Positions 1 through 5,596 of a stretch of DNA of 9,443 nt are shown one piece after another. The DNA lies in the NCBI GenBank assembly GCA_035498715.1, contig DATJZV010000079.1:1-9443 (forward strand). Reading direction: 5' to 3'. The position numbers and the translations under genes were made by a program. This DNA comes from DASPSR01 sp035498715. Lineage in GTDB: Bacteria > Nitrospirota > UBA9217. Under the pieces are notes generated by a model. The model ran no database searches, was not told where the DNA came from, and saw only the letters and a program-made list of their open reading frames with translations. Position 1 is the stretch's first letter, and every line of letters begins with the position of its first letter.

Positions 1-428
1 TTCTGATAGTCGGTAAAATCGGACGGGAGCCCGGCGACCTCTATCCTCCCCGTCGGCTCTCCCCGGTAATTGCAGCGGATGATCCCGTACTCTCCCCTGT
101 CATCGTAGGAAAGAAAGAATATGGTGCCGTCCTTGTCCACCACAATGGCGGTGAGCTTGCCGAGGCTGTTGTCTTCATTGAACCGGTAGATCTCCAGCCC
201 GTTCTCATTGAATATCCTGACGACATTCTGATACACGATATAGGACTCGTTCCGGTCCTTGTCGATTGACATCAAGCCCCCTCCCATCAAAAAGGGGCCT
301 GTGAAATCGGACAGCGTATACAAGAAGGATGCCTCAACGGCGTTTGACAATGTCGGCAATGCAAGCATGAGCACCACCATGGTGATTATAATTCTGAGGG
401 GGTTTTTTTTGAGTCTACTCGTTCCCAC
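1..428 (-). CDS. Exported beta-propeller (NHL/YVTN-like) protein, C-terminus cut by window edge
   Basis: The 142 visible residues are the N-terminal part of a secreted protein; the gene runs off the left edge. Residues 1-10 are basic, residues 11-28 are hydrophobic, and a likely signal peptidase I site follows at SNA or VEA (residues 28-33). After it come repeated short beta-strand units typical of NHL/YVTN propellers: a MSIDKDRNESYIV blade, then VVRIFNENGLEIYRF, then AIVVDKDGTIFFLSYDD. The family fold is inferred from this pattern. The start is a GTG at 428-426: GGAG lies 5 nt upstream (437-434), an in-frame TAG lies upstream, and no ATG occurs before the middle of the signal peptide. The gene is separated from the operon behind it by 391 bp that carry its own promoter and riboswitch candidates. 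A PEP-CTERM or other sorting tail cannot be judged because the C-terminus is missing. A probable extracellular or periplasmic protein; binding partner unknown. Confidence 0.8.
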   Translation of the reverse strand, partial: MGTSRLKKNPLRIIITMVVLMLALPTLSNAVEASFLYTLSDFTGPFLMGGGLMSIDKDRNESYIVYQNVVRIFNENGLEIYRFNEDNSLGKLTAIVVDKDGTIFFLSYDDRGEYGIIRCNYRGEPTGRIEVAGLPSDFTDYQ

Positions 429-447
429 AAGGTCTCCACAGGGAAAC
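421..447 (-). promoter_or_regulatory. Hairpin enclosing the RBS and touching the GTG start
   Basis: GTTTCCC at 447-441 can pair with GGGAAC at 426-421 (CCC/GGG and UU/AA plus a bulged closing pair). The 14-nt loop contains the GGAG ribosome-binding site (437-434), and the 3' arm begins with the last base of the GTG start codon. Formation would block translation initiation. It lies just downstream of the riboswitch candidate and is a plausible translational expression platform; that role is inference. The stem is short, so its in vivo stability is uncertain. Confidence 0.4.
434..437 (-). promoter_or_regulatory. Ribosome-binding site for the GTG-started propeller gene
   Basis: GGAG sits 5 nt upstream of the GTG at 428. 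It decides the start: the only later ATG in frame falls inside the hydrophobic signal segment and would remove the basic N-region. Confidence 0.6.
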
Positions 448-480
448 GGCTCTTGGTGCAGGGAAATCTACACGCTCTCT

Positions 481-563
481 CTTCGGCTGCACGGCCATCT
501 TCCTGATTGAAGATCCGGTGCTTTCCGCCCCCCCCTCACGAAGGGTTTGGCTTTATCGGAAAG
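481..563 (-). ncRNA. Candidate GEMM-I riboswitch (cyclic di-GMP class)
   Basis: Read on the minus strand, the 5' UTR shows the ordered blocks of the GEMM-I aptamer. First comes GCCAAACCC (551-543). Then a P1 stem CCCUUC/GGGGGG (545-540 with 535-530, three of six pairs being C-G at the base, then two U-G and one C-G) is capped by a GUGA tetraloop (539-536), a GNRA loop as the class requires. Next is GGCGGAAAGCACCGG (529-515), matching the family's GACGCAAAGCC block at 8 of 11 positions. A second hairpin AUCUUC/GAAGAU (514-509 with 502-497) follows, and finally GCAGCCG (490-484), matching the family's conserved 3' block. Relative to the Vibrio Vc2 aptamer, a G-C pair beside the ligand pocket appears replaced by C-G, which keeps pairing. 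By my manual alignment the base that discriminates the ligand is G, pointing to c-di-GMP rather than cGAMP; this is tentative. No terminator follows, so control of translation is likelier than attenuation. Confidence 0.65.
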
Positions 564-580
564 TGCTGCTTATATACTTA

Positions 581-624
581 CGAGAGATAACAGATACTTT
601 TATCGTATTACTTCTTCTCTCTCG
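581..624 (-). promoter_or_regulatory. 5'-proximal RNA hairpin
   Basis: CGAGAGA (624-618) pairs perfectly with TCTCTCG (587-581), giving a 7-bp outer stem. Inside it AUAC (608-605) can pair with GUAU (597-594) around a 7-nt loop. If transcription starts near 626, as the -24/-12 promoter predicts, this hairpin would sit at the very 5' end of the mRNA. A role in message stability is inference. Confidence 0.4.
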
Positions 625-636
625 ACTCATGTATAT

Positions 637-652
637 AGCAATGTCTGTACCA
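637..652 (-). promoter_or_regulatory. Sigma-54 (-24/-12) promoter for the propeller gene
   Basis: The minus strand reads TGGTACAGACATTGCT at 652-637. It keeps the invariant GG and GC dinucleotides with exactly 10 bp between them and matches the TGGCACG-N4-TTGCW consensus except at two positions. The expected start point is near 626, giving a 5' UTR of about 198 nt that contains the riboswitch candidate. The surroundings fit sigma-54 control: an AT-rich bendable tract upstream and a tandem repeat at about -155 to -175. PEP-CTERM/exopolysaccharide loci in other bacteria are known to use the sigma-54 regulator PrsR with sensor kinase PrsK; no such regulator is visible here. Confidence 0.65.
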
Positions 653-660
653 GTTTCATA

Positions 661-677
661 AATAAATAATATTTATT
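661..677. repeat. AT-only 17-bp palindrome
   Basis: AATAAATA and TATTTATT flank a single A, forming a perfect inverted repeat directly upstream of the -24/-12 promoter. It probably contributes to DNA bending or melting; no specific protein can be assigned. Confidence 0.5.
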
Positions 678-680
678 AAA

Positions 681-693
681 TAACAATGTATTA
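681..693 (+). promoter_or_regulatory. IHF-like site
   Basis: TAACAATGTATTA matches the IHF consensus WATCAANNNNTTR with one mismatch and is flanked by AT-rich DNA. It lies about 55-67 bp upstream of the predicted start point, between the promoter and the putative enhancer, where IHF commonly acts at sigma-54 promoters. In AT-rich DNA such a match can arise by chance. Confidence 0.3.
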
Positions 694-780
694 TATAATT
701 TATCGGTAGGATTACCTTGTTAATTTATGGTGAAAAAACCAATTCGCGGGCATATAACAGAATGGAATTTGGTAAGATTT

Positions 781-801
781 CTGATTCCAGGCTGATTCCT
801 G
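781..801. repeat. Tandem CTGATTCC repeat, putative activator site
   Basis: CTGATTCC occurs at 781-788 and again at 792-799, exactly 11 bp apart, about one helical turn. The segment also contains CAGG-N6-CCTG dyad symmetry. It lies about 155-175 bp upstream of the predicted sigma-54 start, within the usual range for an enhancer-binding protein. The bound regulator is unknown. Confidence 0.35.
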
Positions 802-819
802 TAAAATAATGGGGCGAAA

Positions 820-2961
820 TCATTTTTGATTTTTATAATCCTTAAGTTGCATTACTCCTCTACATCCTGTCTTGTTTCCCATATTGCAGGCATGCTCAAA
901 ATCTGCTAGTGCTTCAGTCCGGCGACTTGCCCGTAAAAAGGCGACGCCGCGGCCGGCATAGTAAAGGGAATTGCCGGGATCCAGGGATATTGCCTTCGTA
1001 AAATCGGCGATGGCCTCATCGTACCGCCCCTGCAGGCCATGCGCGGTTCCCCGCCCATTGTATGCGGCAGCTAGATCTGGATCCAAAGCAATCGCCGCTG
1101 TCTGGTCCTTGATCGCCCTTTCATATTCTCCGTTCGCCGCATAGGCCGATCCCCGGTTGCTGCGGAAAATGGCATTGCCGGGATCCAATGCGATAGCCTT
1201 GGCATATTCTTCTATCGCCGGGCCATACATGCCCTTACTGTGATAAGCAAACCCGAGGTTGTGGTATGACTTCGCATAGGTTGGATCCAAACTGATCGCT
1301 TTGGAAAAATCATCAATAGCCCGGTCGTATGCGCCAATGCCTGCATAGGACAGCCCCCGATTGTCGTAAAAAATCGCATTATTTGGTTCCAGCGCTATCG
1401 CTTCAGTCTGAGCCTCGATAGCTCGATTGTAGTGGCCGACTCGAAAATAGGAATTACCGATATTATTGAATGCCACGCCATAGGCAGGATGAAGTGCGAT
1501 GGCTTTCCCAAATGCATCGATGGCTTTGTCATAGTTGCCTTTGTTGAAATAGGCCAGACCAAGCCCGTTGTATCCCCGTGCCTTCATGGGGCTTTTCCTG
1601 ATCACGTCCTCCCATAAGCTCTCTTCGCTCTTCCAAACGATGTTGCGCGCATAGGCGATGCTCGCGAATAGGACGGCAGCCGCTGCGAGGGCGATGACGA
1701 CAGCTTGTTCCGCTTTCGCCCATCGGGCCCTGAGCCAATCACCCCCCCAAAAGAGAGCGCTCGTGACGGCGATGAAGAACCCGACAGAGGGGAGATACAA
1801 CCGGTGTTCAAAGATCACGTCAGCGATCGGGATAACGCTCGATTCAACGGATAGGGTGATGAAAAACCAGAAAATACCGAATGCCGTGAGCCGGCCGGCA
1901 CCGGGTGAACGCCGGTCATGGTACACAAGATAAATGGCTATGCCGAGGATCAGCAACAAAAGAAGGAAAGAGAAAACCACCTCCGGCACGAAGAATGACT
2001 TGAAGACCGGGTAGTCATAGTCGAGATTCTGGTTCACCGGGAAAAACAGCAGCCGCAGGTACGTTACGATCACCGTGAACTCCGTAATGAGATACTCCCC
2101 TCTCGAAACGTTCGTCTGGAGCTTTGTCACCTCCCCGATGTCGCCCAGCATGTCCCCGAGAGGTCGTGCGGTCCCCAGAAGGGTCAGGGGTATGATGATC
2201 ATCGTGAGAAGAAGGGGCAGCAGCAGGAGGATCCTTTTCTTGACCGCTCCTTCAAGGAACAGGAATTCGTACAGAGCGATGACAACAGGGAGCGTGAACG
2301 CAATTTCCTTGGTCTTCATTGCGAGCACGGCGGAAAGAAGGGAAACGCCATACCAGATCAGGGCCCGATAGTTTGACGGGTTCGTAACGTCACGTATCCT
2401 CGACCAGACATAGGCGACGAGGCTCAGCAGAAAAAAGAATGTCGCAAGCGAGGCGAAGCGCTGGGCAATATAGGTGACCGCCTGGGTCTGTATCGGATGG
2501 CCTGCAAAGAGAAGGGCGCTGAAGAGGGCTATGGGCTTCGCATGCTTCGTAAGCTGAGACTCTTTCAGGACCGGCGTCCGGAAACTCAGGATAACTAATG
2601 CGTATACGAGGAACGCGTTTAAGATATGAATAACGAGGTTGACGATATGGTATCCGACAACGTCAGTACCATGGAACCAGTAGTCCAGGGCAAATGTAAG
2701 GAAGCCGACAGCCCGCTGCTGCGTTATGAGATTAGGGAATTGGTGTATGTCCCGCACAAAGGGCACCTCGCTGATGCTGCGCGGGTCATCGAACTGGAAC
2801 GGCACGTGAAACGTGTTTGAATAGGCGGCAAGGCAGAGTATGATGATCAGGGCGCCGTGGACCAGGGGGCTCTTGAAATATGGCAGCCAACGAGAAACAG
2901 CTTGCTGTGCATTATTCTGCAATTGAGTATTCATATCGCCAGTCCCGCGCCTCCTCGGCAT
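820..2961 (-). CDS. TMTC-like polytopic membrane protein with seven C-terminal TPRs
   Basis: A 713-residue protein with a multi-pass membrane half (about 33-435) and a TPR half (about 461-700). Membrane-half features match the TMTC/GT-C superfamily: FDD after the first TM segment (57-59), HPIQTQAVTYIAQR (155-168), TKE (217-219), and a VIFEHRLYLPS motif (382-392). Eukaryotic TMTC proteins are O-mannosyltransferases using dolichol-phosphate-mannose; transfer from a polyprenyl-phosphate sugar by this bacterial relative is inference. The last TM segment is followed by RNIVWKSEESLWEDV, then seven 34-residue TPRs whose consensus is NLG.AY...G.YD.AI..F.KAI.LDP. The basic N-terminus predicts the first loop, with FDD, in the periplasm. 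It is the last gene of the operon, 42 bp after the GT-C gene. The start is uncertain: ATG at 2961 has no clear RBS, while ATG at 2934 has AGGAGG but 15 nt away. Confidence 0.85.
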   Translation of the reverse strand: MPRRRGTGDMNTQLQNNAQQAVSRWLPYFKSPLVHGALIIILCLAAYSNTFHVPFQFDDPRSISEVPFVRDIHQFPNLITQQRAVGFLTFALDYWFHGTDVVGYHIVNLVIHILNAFLVYALVILSFRTPVLKESQLTKHAKPIALFSALLFAGHPIQTQAVTYIAQRFASLATFFFLLSLVAYVWSRIRDVTNPSNYRALIWYGVSLLSAVLAMKTKEIAFTLPVVIALYEFLFLEGAVKKRILLLLPLLLTMIIIPLTLLGTARPLGDMLGDIGEVTKLQTNVSRGEYLITEFTVIVTYLRLLFFPVNQNLDYDYPVFKSFFVPEVVFSFLLLLLILGIAIYLVYHDRRSPGAGRLTAFGIFWFFITLSVESSVIPIADVIFEHRLYLPSVGFFIAVTSALFWGGDWLRARWAKAEQAVVIALAAAAVLFASIAYARNIVWKSEESLWEDVIRKSPMKARGYNGLGLAYFNKGNYDKAIDAFGKAIALHPAYGVAFNNIGNSYFRVGHYNRAIEAQTEAIALEPNNAIFYDNRGLSYAGIGAYDRAIDDFSKAISLDPTYAKSYHNLGFAYHSKGMYGPAIEEYAKAIALDPGNAIFRSNRGSAYAANGEYERAIKDQTAAIALDPDLAAAYNGRGTAHGLQGRYDEAIADFTKAISLDPGNSLYYAGRGVAFLRASRRTEALADFEHACNMGNKTGCRGVMQLKDYKNQK

Positions 2962-3003
2962 GACTAGAAATTGTTGATGGCATGGTGTCCGTCTTGTCAG
3001 ACC

Positions 3004-4443
3004 TTATCCATACCACCTGCGGTCCGTTGCCCTCTCTCCCTCGAGAAGCCCGCCAGCGGTCAATGCCGCCACATAATACATCATGGGGATAACGGTCAGG
3101 ATGTTCCGGTTAACCGCTGTCAGGTTCATAACCCACCGGTACGCTTCCGTGCCCAGGTACACGGCTAAGAACATCGCCATGTTGGAAAGCAACACTGCGT
3201 AAAGGTATGCGAGGTCGGACCGCAGGAGATTCCTGTATCCGATGATGATCAGCAGGAAAAGGAACAAAAATATCAGGTTGAAATTCGCCGAGAACAGGAT
3301 CTGCTCAGCTATGACGGGCAGTACCTGGAAATGAATTCCATTCGTGATGGCTGCTCCCAGCAGCTTCACCTCACCATAGCTTACCGGGACCCGGATGCTG
3401 AGCAAAAAAACATACCACGGCACGGAGACGAGAACGAGGGGGGCGAGAAAGGCCATCACCTGTTCGAATGAGATCCTTTTCACCAGATAATAAAGCGCCA
3501 GCGAAGCGAAAAAGGCCGCTGCGAAAAACAATCCCTCCATCTTGGTCCAGACGCACAGTGCCGCACAGGTGCCCATGAGCACGAGCCGGCCTCTGGCATA
3601 GCCCGCCCGTCCGCTCTTCAGGGCGTCAATGGTGCTCGAGAAACAGACCATGGTGCCCAAGGCATAGGTGCTCAACGGCAGGTCCGCATACGCAATGAGC
3701 GCATGATACGTGAGCAACGGGACCGTCGAGAGGAAAAAAGCGGCAAGGAGCGCGGTCATGAGCGTCGTTTTCCTGCGGACAGCGAAGAACATCAGGCCGA
3801 CCATCCCGGTGAAAAACAGGGCATTCCATACCTTCATGTACACTTCATTGGCCTCCCCGATGCAGAGAGACACCCAAACCTGCATAAGGGGGACATTCAG
3901 CGGATATCGCTGCACTTTCAAATAGCCCGCTCCGAAAAAGTGCTCATTCGCCGGATCGAGGGCGAGGCCTTTTTCGTAATAAAAGAATTTAGCGCCAGAA
4001 CTCCAGTGTTCCCAGCTGTCTGATGTGTTCTCCGGCAGGAAAAAACCTTCATACAGCACAAACAGGACCTTTATAAGGATCCACGCAGTGAGGATTATTA
4101 CGGCGACCCTTTGTAGACGTGTCGCTGTTGCTGGTGACTTTCCGGGACCGTCTGCTCCCTTGCCGAAGACCCGCCGCCATGGTGTTCCGGTCCGGTTCAG
4201 CAGATAACCAAGAAGAACTGCCGTTGCTATCTGCACGAGCGAGATGGCCACCACGTTCAATGGTATCCGAAGTAGCCCGAGAAGGAACATTTCGAAGGTG
4301 GTAATCCCAATGCCGATGCCAAAGCCGAGAAAGAAACGTTCAAGAAAGCTCTGTTCAAGGTCTGAGCGGGTACACCAGGTGACGAACAGGAACCCGGACA
4401 CAGCAGGCACAGCCAAAGCATATGCGAGCATAATGATCGTCAT
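3004..4443 (-). CDS. GT-C / GT39-like polytopic membrane glycosyltransferase
   Basis: A 479-residue integral membrane protein with roughly ten to twelve hydrophobic segments. After the third TM region a large outer loop carries SDSWEHW (141-147, with D142 and E145), followed by AKFFYYEKG and QRYPLNVPL (168-176). This placement of an acidic pair in the first periplasmic loop, plus the YP..P block, is typical of GT-C enzymes such as PMT/ArnT (GT39), which transfer sugars from polyprenyl-phosphate donors. Further family-like blocks are AYADLPLSTY (231-240), KMEGL (281-285), and a C-terminal YRW..N....NRNILTVIPMMY (415-436). Donor and acceptor cannot be read from the sequence. The ATG overlaps the stop of the preceding gene in ATGA, with GGAGG 10 nt upstream (4458-4454) inside that gene, so translation is probably coupled and the two products may work together. 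O-antigen ligase or polymerase roles are less likely given the motifs. Confidence 0.8.
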   Translation of the reverse strand: MTIIMLAYALAVPAVSGFLFVTWCTRSDLEQSFLERFFLGFGIGIGITTFEMFLLGLLRIPLNVVAISLVQIATAVLLGYLLNRTGTPWRRVFGKGADGPGKSPATATRLQRVAVIILTAWILIKVLFVLYEGFFLPENTSDSWEHWSSGAKFFYYEKGLALDPANEHFFGAGYLKVQRYPLNVPLMQVWVSLCIGEANEVYMKVWNALFFTGMVGLMFFAVRRKTTLMTALLAAFFLSTVPLLTYHALIAYADLPLSTYALGTMVCFSSTIDALKSGRAGYARGRLVLMGTCAALCVWTKMEGLFFAAAFFASLALYYLVKRISFEQVMAFLAPLVLVSVPWYVFLLSIRVPVSYGEVKLLGAAITNGIHFQVLPVIAEQILFSANFNLIFLFLFLLIIIGYRNLLRSDLAYLYAVLLSNMAMFLAVYLGTEAYRWVMNLTAVNRNILTVIPMMYYVAALTAGGLLEGERATDRRWYG

Positions 4444-5534
4444 GGATGGCCAGCCTCCAGGGATTTGTAGAGAAAACCGTCCTTTCCAACGGCCGTGACG
4501 ACCTCGATGTTCCGGGCCACGATCTCGTGATCTCTCGACAGCGATTTTTTGATTGGATCATAGGAAATAGCAGGGTCCCTAAAAACCGCGATATACGGAG
4601 CGGTTTCGGACACCTTCACGGGCAGGAGGTAGTATCTGACCTTGCCCTCAAGAATCCCGGCGTAAACTCTTATAGTTGAGCCGGGAGGTAAGACCTTTTT
4701 CAGGCCTTGGGAGAAATCATACGCTCCTGTACCGTCCGCCCGGGATATCCGTTCATCAAAACTTCTCTGCCCCAGCGATGACCGGTCCGCTCTCCACTGC
4801 ATGTACCAGGCGTAATCCATCCGCACGGCGAACAACGCCCCCGCCACCACGCAGGACAGGAGCAAGGATTCCACGACGGACCGCCTGCTAAGCGGTCTCC
4901 GCAGGACAACCATGAAGAACGCAATGACCAGGAGAAGGACATACAAGGGTGCTAGGAACGAATAATCGCCGATGAGAGGTGTTTCGATGAAATTAACAGT
5001 TGTCGAGCTTGCAAACGGTACGTTCCAAAACTCTCCCCAGTACACCCCCATGAGCTGATAGAGAGACGGTTTATAGATCTTGAGGTAGTCTAGGGACACC
5101 CGGTCAACGCCGCCGAACGTGAAAGCGACCGCGTCAATCGGTGACCTGGTCCTATTGCCCTTTTGAATATTGATCCGGTAAACATGATACGTATCGGGCA
5201 GTCCCAGCGTGAATTCCTCCTCCCAGCTTCTGCCATCGTGAGTCTTCACAACGAGATACCCGCGCAGATAGGTTTCAGGGGCCTTGAGCCTGAACTCTGC
5301 ATACGAAAGCTGGGGAGAGATATAGAGGTTCTGCGGTGAAACGAACCAGAACGGGTCATCCTGCCGAACAAGGGAAAACCCGTCGGCCGTCTTCTCGGTC
5401 GTCGCATGGAGAGCCTTCCAATTAAACGCATCAGCGTCCCTGTCAAAACGCCATACGTATTCTTCCGCTTGGCCTGTGCCACAGATCAGGGAGAACAGGC
5501 AGAGAGCTATGAGTGTTATTATTAGTCTATTCAT
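4440..5534 (-). CDS. Exported protein with two TM segments and two periplasmic domains, family unknown
   Basis: With the ATG at 5534 the product has 364 residues and opens with a clean signal peptide: NR, a hydrophobic core, then GQA before EEYVWRF (cleavage about 23/24). A frame-open extension to 5660 would bury this signal behind 42 residues that overlap the upstream gene, so I reject it. Residues 24-185 are rich in beta strand and aromatics (WRFD, FWFVSPQNLYISPQL, YLRGYLVVKTHDGRSW, VSLDYLKIYKPS), resembling jelly-roll carbohydrate-binding or discoidin-like folds; this is inference from pattern. TM segments at about 192-212 and 221-238 flank a basic loop RRPLSRR, so by the positive-inside rule both ends are periplasmic. 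The C-terminal domain (245-364) has LPPGSTIRVYAG and YYLLPVKVSE. The gene sits 58 bp after the TPR gene and shares ATGA with the following GT-C gene, suggesting an accessory subunit for that enzyme. No good RBS precedes the start. Confidence 0.7.
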   Translation of the reverse strand: MNRLIITLIALCLFSLICGTGQAEEYVWRFDRDADAFNWKALHATTEKTADGFSLVRQDDPFWFVSPQNLYISPQLSYAEFRLKAPETYLRGYLVVKTHDGRSWEEEFTLGLPDTYHVYRINIQKGNRTRSPIDAVAFTFGGVDRVSLDYLKIYKPSLYQLMGVYWGEFWNVPFASSTTVNFIETPLIGDYSFLAPLYVLLLVIAFFMVVLRRPLSRRSVVESLLLSCVVAGALFAVRMDYAWYMQWRADRSSLGQRSFDERISRADGTGAYDFSQGLKKVLPPGSTIRVYAGILEGKVRYYLLPVKVSETAPYIAVFRDPAISYDPIKKSLSRDHEIVARNIEVVTAVGKDGFLYKSLEAGHP

Positions 5535-5596
5535 TGGCCATAGTTGCTGCCGACACAAATCATTGTCGGAGACACTGTTGAGAAGGACAGTTTCAT
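5531..5596 (-). other. Mini-ORF of 21 codons with tandem hairpins at the gene junction
   Basis: A 21-codon frame begins with an ATG that shares ATGA with the stop of the TPR gene (5596-5593) and ends with a TGA that shares ATGA with the start of the next gene (5534-5531). It would allow stop-start re-initiation across the 58-bp gap. The same stretch holds two short inverted repeats: ACTGT/ACAGT (5591-5587 with 5578-5574) and CCGACA/TGTCGG (5569-5564 with 5555-5550), each with an 8-nt loop. The predicted peptide (starting MKLSFSTV) has no recognisable function. Whether it is translated is unknown; chance is a serious alternative. Confidence 0.3.

Larger units (their letters stand above)
429..819. 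other. Regulatory intergenic region of 391 bp
   Basis: No convincing gene lies here; a plus-strand reading frame across 259-510 overlaps the propeller gene and has no coding character. In the direction of the downstream minus-strand gene the region holds: a tandem repeat (781-801), an AT-rich tract from about 655 to 725 with a 17-bp AT-only palindrome (661-677) and an IHF-like site (681-693), a -24/-12 promoter (637-652), a 5'-proximal hairpin (581-624), a GEMM-like aptamer (481-563), and a start-region hairpin (421-447). No GC-rich hairpin followed by a T-run is seen after the TPR gene that ends at 820, so termination there may be Rho-dependent or read-through may occur. Confidence 0.75.

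Noticed and set aside
259..510. Plus-strand open frame of 83 codons across the propeller start and leader
   Set aside because: It runs through the signal peptide of the minus-strand gene and through the riboswitch candidate; the composition is not protein-like.
690..699. Sigma-70 promoter with TATAAT inside the AT-rich tract
   Set aside because: The only TTAACA-like -35 hexamer lies 22 bp away, and the -10 is part of a self-complementary AT decamer likely to occur by chance; the -24/-12 site is much better.
781..801. Possible terminator after the TPR gene ending at 820 (CAGG-N6-CCTG dyad)
   Set aside because: Only four pairs form and no T-run follows on the minus strand; a protein-binding repeat explains it better.
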